Made by a program: the position numbers and the translations under genes
NCBI GenBank assembly: GCA_905234765.1
Contig: CAJOIF010000044.1
Span: 1 to 37,464, forward strand
Length of the DNA: 37,464 bases
Reading direction: 5' to 3'
Origin: an uncultured Bacteroidales bacterium
GTDB lineage: Bacteria > Bacteroidota > Bacteroidia > Bacteroidales > F082
The notes under the pieces: generated by a model
Databases searched by the model: none
What the model was told of the DNA's origin: nothing
Seen by the model: the letters and a program-made list of their open reading frames with translations, nothing else
In this document: piece by piece, positions 33,152-37,464 of the stretch
How positions within the stretch are numbered: the stretch's first letter is position 1
Layout of the letters: each line of letters opens with the position of its first letter

Positions 33152-34900
33152 ATGGAAAATAAGCGTAAGAATTTGAAAAAGAATCATATAGTGTCCTTCC
33201 TTATCACGGTGGTGATTGTGCTGGTGCTCAATGTGATTGGCTCGTTCGTTTTCACCCGTTTCGACCTGACGAGTGAGAAACGCTATACCTTATCGCCCAC
33301 GACGAAGGAGATTCTCGGCGACCTCAACGACTATGTCTATTTCAAGGTATATCTCGAAGGCGACTTTCCGGCAGGCTTCAAGAAGCTGCGTCGCGAGACC
33401 AAGGAGATGCTGGATGAGTTCCGTGCCTATACGAAATATGTTGACTACGAGTTTATTAACCCCTCGGAGAGTGCAGATGCCACTGAGCGTAACGACATTT
33501 ACAAGCAACTCTATCAAGCGGGTCTGAATCCGACGGATATGGTGGTCAAGAACAGCGACGGCTCCTCAAAGCAGATGGTGATTTGGCCCGGTGCCTTGGT
33601 GAGTTACCGCAACAAGACCGAAATCCCTATCGATTTGCTTGAGAACCAATTGGGACAGTCCTCGGAAGAGGCTTTAAACGCCTCGATGCAGAACCTGGAG
33701 TTCCGCCTTATCGACGCTGTGAAGAAGGTGACACGCCTGCAGAAGCCCACCATCGCTTTCGTTCAGGGACATGGCGAGCTGGAGGTGAAGGATGTGTATG
33801 ACATCGTGCAGACCTTTGGCCAAAACTATAACGTGGATTCTGTGACTATTGGAGGAAAGATTGACGCATTGATTGACCGCACCCAGCACGAGGACCGTGA
33901 CGTGAAGGCTTTCCCGAGATACGATGCCATCATCATCGCCAAGCCGACGCAGCCTTTCGACGAGCGCGACAAGTTCCTTATCGACCAGTACATCATGCAC
34001 GGCGGAAAGGTGCTGTGGATGGTGGAACCCGTTTATGCCACCATGGACAGCCTGCAAAGCCAAGAGTCAACCATCGGCATGGAACAAGACCTCAACCTTG
34101 ATGACATGCTGTTCAAATACGGTGTGCGCCTCAATCGTGACCTGCTCCTCGACTTGACTTGTGCTGCCCTGCCCATCCGCACGGGACAGGTGGCGGGACA
34201 AGCGCAGCTGGAGTTTTTCCGCTGGTACTATTTCCCCTTGCTGCAGGCGGCTTCGGATCATCCTATGGTGCGTCACATGAATGCCATCAAGGCCGACTTT
34301 GTCAGTTCTGTGGATGCCACCACCTCGGCGAACGGCATCGAACAGATTCCGTTGCTTAAGACCTCGGACTACACCAAGGTTTCGGGCACGCCGGTGTTCA
34401 TCACCCTGGCCATGCTGCGGCAGACCCCCGACAAGCGTATGTTCAACTCGAAGGGCAAGAATGTGGCCTACCTGCTGAAGGGTAGTTTCCCCTCGTTGTA
34501 TGCCAACCGCATCCCACAGGAAATCGTCGACGACCAAGCCACCGACTTCATGGAAGAGAGCAAACCTACCGCCATGATTGTGGTAGCCGATGGCGACATC
34601 ATCCGCAACCAAATCGACATCAGGACGCGCAAGCCCTTGCCTTTGGGCTTCGACCAATACACGCAAAACACATACGCCAACAAGGAGTTCATCGAAAACG
34701 CCATGAGTTATCTCGTTGACGGAGAAGGTTTGATTGACATCCGCTCGCGCGAGCTGAAAGTCCGTTTGTTGGATGTGACCAAAATCAACCAGGAGAGAAC
34801 CAAATGGCAGGTCATCAACACTTTGATACCTATAGCGATCATTATCGCCTTGGGCTTTGTCATGGCGTTTATCCGTAGGAAGAAATACAGTAAAAAGTAA
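33152..34900 (+). CDS. gldG: Gliding-associated protein GldG
   Basis: The 582-aa protein has one membrane helix at each end (about 14-34, IVSFLITVVIVLVLNVIGSFV; and about 553-573, NTLIPIAIIIALGFVMAFI) and a large periplasmic middle. This contains RFDLTSEKRYTLSPTTKEIL near the start and GHGELEVKDVYDIVQ and MHGGKVLWMVEP later, typical of GldG / the ABC-associated periplasmic DUF7088 and GldG regions. It should work with GldF. It ends six bases before the DUF4340 gene. Confidence 0.92.
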   Translation: MENKRKNLKKNHIVSFLITVVIVLVLNVIGSFVFTRFDLTSEKRYTLSPTTKEILGDLNDYVYFKVYLEGDFPAGFKKLRRETKEMLDEFRAYTKYVDYEFINPSESADATERNDIYKQLYQAGLNPTDMVVKNSDGSSKQMVIWPGALVSYRNKTEIPIDLLENQLGQSSEEALNASMQNLEFRLIDAVKKVTRLQKPTIAFVQGHGELEVKDVYDIVQTFGQNYNVDSVTIGGKIDALIDRTQHEDRDVKAFPRYDAIIIAKPTQPFDERDKFLIDQYIMHGGKVLWMVEPVYATMDSLQSQESTIGMEQDLNLDDMLFKYGVRLNRDLLLDLTCAALPIRTGQVAGQAQLEFFRWYYFPLLQAASDHPMVRHMNAIKADFVSSVDATTSANGIEQIPLLKTSDYTKVSGTPVFITLAMLRQTPDKRMFNSKGKNVAYLLKGSFPSLYANRIPQEIVDDQATDFMEESKPTAMIVVADGDIIRNQIDIRTRKPLPLGFDQYTQNTYANKEFIENAMSYLVDGEGLIDIRSRELKVRLLDVTKINQERTKWQVINTLIPIAIIIALGFVMAFIRRKKYSKK

Positions 34901-34906
34901 TCAGAA

Positions 34907-36004
34907 ATGAAGAAGAATAACCGTATCACCATTATTATAGCAGCCTTGCTGGTCGTCATCGCCGGCGTTTTGATCTGGAATAACCGTTACCTCTCCACCT
35001 TGCAGGGCGAAGCCTCCGATTTTCAGGTGTGGGATACCGCCTCTGTCACGAAGATCTATCTCGCCGACCGTAGGGAAAACGAGTCGCTGCTGGAACGGCA
35101 GGAGCAAGGCTGGACCCTTAATGGCACCTATAAGGCACACCCCAAGCAGGTGAACTACCTTCTGACTACCTTGTATAAGATTCGCATCAAGATGCCCGTT
35201 TCGGTGGCCAGCCACGACAACATTGTGAAGCAGTTGGCGTCGCAGAGCACCAAGGTGGAAATCTATCAGATTGTGCCGCGCATCAATTTGTTTGACAAGA
35301 TCAAATTGTTTTACCACGAGAAGCGCACCAAGGTGTTTTATGTGGGTGATGCCACCATGGACAGCAGCGGCACCTTTATGCTGAAAGAAGGCGCTGACAA
35401 GGCTTATATCGTCTATATCCCCAGTTTCCGTGGCTTCATCACCACGCGTTTCACCGCCAACCCCGATGATTGGCGCGATCATACCATCTTCCACGAAAAG
35501 TTGGTTGACATCCAGTCGGTTGAGATAGACTTCAACGAAGATCCGGAAGGTAGCTTCCGCATCGACAATATGGGCAAGCATCAGTACAAGCTGACACGCC
35601 TTTGCGATAACAAAGAATTGCCATACGACACGCTAAAGGTCATCAATTTCCTGTCGTCGTTCAGCGACCTCCGCTTCGAGGCCTTGTTCACCAACACCAT
35701 GGAGCAGGAACGCATCGATTCCATCACGGGTTCTCCTTTCGTGCATAATGTTGTGCTGACCGGTAAGGACGGCAATACCCAGGACATGAAGACCTTCAAG
35801 AAATTGGTGCTGAACGGCGTTACTGACATGAGTGGCGACTATGGCGACGTGGACCACGACCGCATGTATGCTCTCATCGACGGCGGCAAGGACTTTGTGC
35901 TCATCCAAAACTATGTCTTCGACAAGGTGTTGCACGATGTGCGCTACTTCGAGGCCGGCAACCCCATTAAGGGCGACATGGGCTATCTGGAGGAAATCAA
36001 ATAA
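34907..36004 (+). CDS. DUF4340-domain membrane protein
   Basis: The 365-aa protein has one N-terminal membrane helix (about 5-23, RITIIIAALLVVIAGVLIW) and a periplasmic beta-rich body with repeats of the DUF4340 type: SVTKIYLADRRENESLLERQEQGWTLN and later SVEIDFNEDPEGSFRID. DUF4340 genes often follow ABC-2/GldG-type genes, as here, six bases after gldG, so it probably belongs to the same membrane complex. Its role is unknown. Confidence 0.85.
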   Translation: MKKNNRITIIIAALLVVIAGVLIWNNRYLSTLQGEASDFQVWDTASVTKIYLADRRENESLLERQEQGWTLNGTYKAHPKQVNYLLTTLYKIRIKMPVSVASHDNIVKQLASQSTKVEIYQIVPRINLFDKIKLFYHEKRTKVFYVGDATMDSSGTFMLKEGADKAYIVYIPSFRGFITTRFTANPDDWRDHTIFHEKLVDIQSVEIDFNEDPEGSFRIDNMGKHQYKLTRLCDNKELPYDTLKVINFLSSFSDLRFEALFTNTMEQERIDSITGSPFVHNVVLTGKDGNTQDMKTFKKLVLNGVTDMSGDYGDVDHDRMYALIDGGKDFVLIQNYVFDKVLHDVRYFEAGNPIKGDMGYLEEIK

Positions 36005-36033
36005 TACTTTTTTGTTCGTAACAACCAGCCTCG

Positions 36034-36178
36034 CATGTCATTCCAACATAGGTTGTGCGTAGGCTTGGAATCTATGCGTGGCGGTTCAATAAGCAATGAC
36101 CTTATTTGTCGGCTATTGAAGCCATAGATCCCATGCCACCGCACTATCCGACGTGGGGATGACATGGCTTCAAAAGCC
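36034..36178. repeat. Intergenic stem-loop repeat between DUF4340 and holB
   Basis: Arms 36111-36125 (GGCTATTGAAGCCAT) and 36164-36178 pair with one mismatch. A second pair, CATGTCATTCC (36034-36044) with 36156-36166, also has one mismatch. The parts ATGACAT...CTTCAAAA and ATAGAT match the element in the GH95 gene at 12793-12901, so both belong to one dispersed family. Confidence 0.6.
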
Positions 36179-36184
36179 TTAAAC

Positions 36185-37318
36185 TTATTTTTTCTTCAGC
36201 AACCCAACCATCTTAAAACCTACGTCAGTGAAGATGATCTGCGCATTGCCATTGCGCTCAATTTGGCGTATGGCTTCCTCAAAGAGTTCTGCTATTTGAG
36301 CTAGGTTGGCGGGGCTGATGAAAGGCGCAAACTTAGAGTTGAAAGTCTTTTCGTCGTCAGGTAGCATCACGATTCCGGCAAGGTTGTTGTTGAACAGCAG
36401 CGAGTTACGGATGATACGCAAGGCATAGTCCAACAGCTCCTTTTGCCTTTCGCGTCCCAGCGTCTTGATGTTGGCGGAGAAGTCAATCAATTCGGAATAG
36501 GCCGCACGGAAACAGAGGCGCATCCATTGTTGGAAGGTGGTGAAAAAGAACTTGTGCTCTTCCGAATCCTGCACCGAGTGGCAGGCAGTAATCCAGTTGC
36601 CTTCCGAAATCATCGCCGCGTCGTGGGCTTGTTGCGGGTCGCAGCCGAGGCGTTCCTTCAGCGCTGCTTCAACGGACGCCAAGTCAATGGCGGGAATCTT
36701 CACCAATGCCGTCCTCGATTTAATGGTGGCCAACAGCTCCTCGGCATCCTCAGCGATGAGCAGGAATACCGTCTTCTCTGGCGGTTCCTCAAGGAGTTTC
36801 AGCAACTTGTTGGCCGTATCGGGGCGCATCTTCTCCGCCATCCAGATGATGGCGATTTTGTACTCGCCTTCGTAGGACTTCATGCTCAGCTTCCGCAGCA
36901 GAGAGGCCGCATCACGCACCGACATATAACCCTGCTTGTTCTCGATGTCGAGGAAGGCATACCAGTCGGTGTCGTTGAAATAGCCGTCGTTTTTCAGGGT
37001 GAACTCACGCCATTCCTCCATGAACAAGTCCGACTCGGGGTTGCTTTTGACACTTTTGGTGGTGTTGGTCGGCACCACGAAATGTAGGTCGGGGTGCGCC
37101 AGCTTCTGTATCTTCTGACAGGTGGGGCACACGCCGCAGCTGTCAGTTTCGGTGCGGTTCGGGCAGAGGATGTATTGCGCATAGGCCATGGCCAAGGGCA
37201 GTTTGCCGCTTCCGGCAGGGCCCAAAAAGAGTTGGGCGTGGGAGACATGGTTTTCCCGCACACTTTGGATGAGCCTTTGTTTGACGGCGGATTGTCCTAT
37301 GACATCTTTGAACTGCAT
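36185..37318 (-). CDS. holB: DNA polymerase III delta-prime subunit (clamp loader)
   Basis: The 377-aa protein opens QFKDVIGQSAVKQRLIQSV and has a zinc-binding cluster CGVCPTC, the box RPDTANKLLKLLEEPPEKTVFLLI and SRT in place of the usual SRC. The P-loop reads GPAGSGKL, with Leu where Ser/Thr is needed to bind Mg-ATP; delta-prime is the non-hydrolysing subunit, so this degeneration is expected. It is a stator of the clamp loader that places the sliding clamp on DNA. It converges on the gldFG operon across the stem-loop repeat. No clear -7 box is seen upstream. Confidence 0.88.
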   Translation of the reverse strand: MQFKDVIGQSAVKQRLIQSVRENHVSHAQLFLGPAGSGKLPLAMAYAQYILCPNRTETDSCGVCPTCQKIQKLAHPDLHFVVPTNTTKSVKSNPESDLFMEEWREFTLKNDGYFNDTDWYAFLDIENKQGYMSVRDAASLLRKLSMKSYEGEYKIAIIWMAEKMRPDTANKLLKLLEEPPEKTVFLLIAEDAEELLATIKSRTALVKIPAIDLASVEAALKERLGCDPQQAHDAAMISEGNWITACHSVQDSEEHKFFFTTFQQWMRLCFRAAYSELIDFSANIKTLGRERQKELLDYALRIIRNSLLFNNNLAGIVMLPDDEKTFNSKFAPFISPANLAQIAELFEEAIRQIERNGNAQIIFTDVGFKMVGLLKKK

Positions 37319-37464
37319 AAATCCTTGGTTTTGCTGGGCCTATTCGATTGTTTTTTATGAAAAACATCATTGCTGTCCACTAAAAAATCGATATAGTTCT
37401 TTGAAATACTAGTAAAATCAGTTGATTGCAGAGATTCTGAAGTGAAACGGATTTGAATTTATCT

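Noticed and set aside
37319..37464. Possible promoter or leader near TTCTTTGAAATAC at the right edge
   Set aside because: The window ends before any gene it might serve, and no consensus box for holB is found here, so nothing can be assigned.

Overview
The window looks like chromosomal DNA of a Bacteroidota member, most likely Bacteroidales. It carries a type IX secretion / gliding gene block (porP/sprF-like, gldK, gldL, gldM, gldN), a separate gldF-gldG-DUF4340 operon, and promoters of the Bacteroidota type (-7 box TAnnTTTG, often TATTTTTG or TATCTTTG). Most genes are moderately GC-rich. One block, about 0.9-11.04 kb, is visibly AT-rich and reads as a horizontally acquired defence island.

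Layout. 1-329: no gene, dyad-rich repeat remnants. 330-785 (-): DIP1984-family protein. 882-11032 (+): AT-rich island with five genes packed within a few bases of each other: an XRE-type regulator, a large DruA/DUF4338-type protein (named for the Druantia anti-phage system), and three genes resembling the phosphorothioation-dependent restriction module DptF-DptG-DptH. No dnd modification gene is present. The dptG-like gene is split by a shift at an A7 tract. The dptH-like gene is cut by an in-frame TAG between Walker A and Walker B. The dptH-like protein also shows a PD-(D/E)XK nuclease signature upstream of its FtsK/HerA ATPase. 11177-11802: repeat-rich intergenic DNA with a possible small-RNA promoter and hairpin.

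11.8-20.2 kb: a GH95 fucosidase lipoprotein gene carrying two dispersed palindromic repeats in frame; a convergent MATE exporter; groES-groEL with a clear terminator; an M23 peptidase; and RseP. 20.4-26.6 kb: the type IX secretion genes, ending at a strong terminator. 26.7-32.3 kb: tRNA-Pro(GGG), thioredoxin reductase, a DUF559 gene framed by CCCCTCTC palindromes, a GSCFA-domain protein, an RluB-type pseudouridine synthase with a long Arg/Asp repeat tail, a PG_1098-like methyltransferase and a small coiled-coil protein. 32.4-37.3 kb: gldF, gldG, DUF4340 and, convergent, the DNA polymerase III delta-prime subunit.

How the genes work together. PorP, K, L, M and N build the outer-membrane ring and inner-membrane motor of type IX secretion, while GldF/GldG are ABC-type partners of the same machinery. 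GroESL and RseP serve protein folding and envelope stress. The island would be an anti-phage or restriction module, but two lesions suggest its restriction arm is off or switchable in this genome. Dispersed stem-loop repeats recur between genes and, unusually, inside the GH95 coding region.
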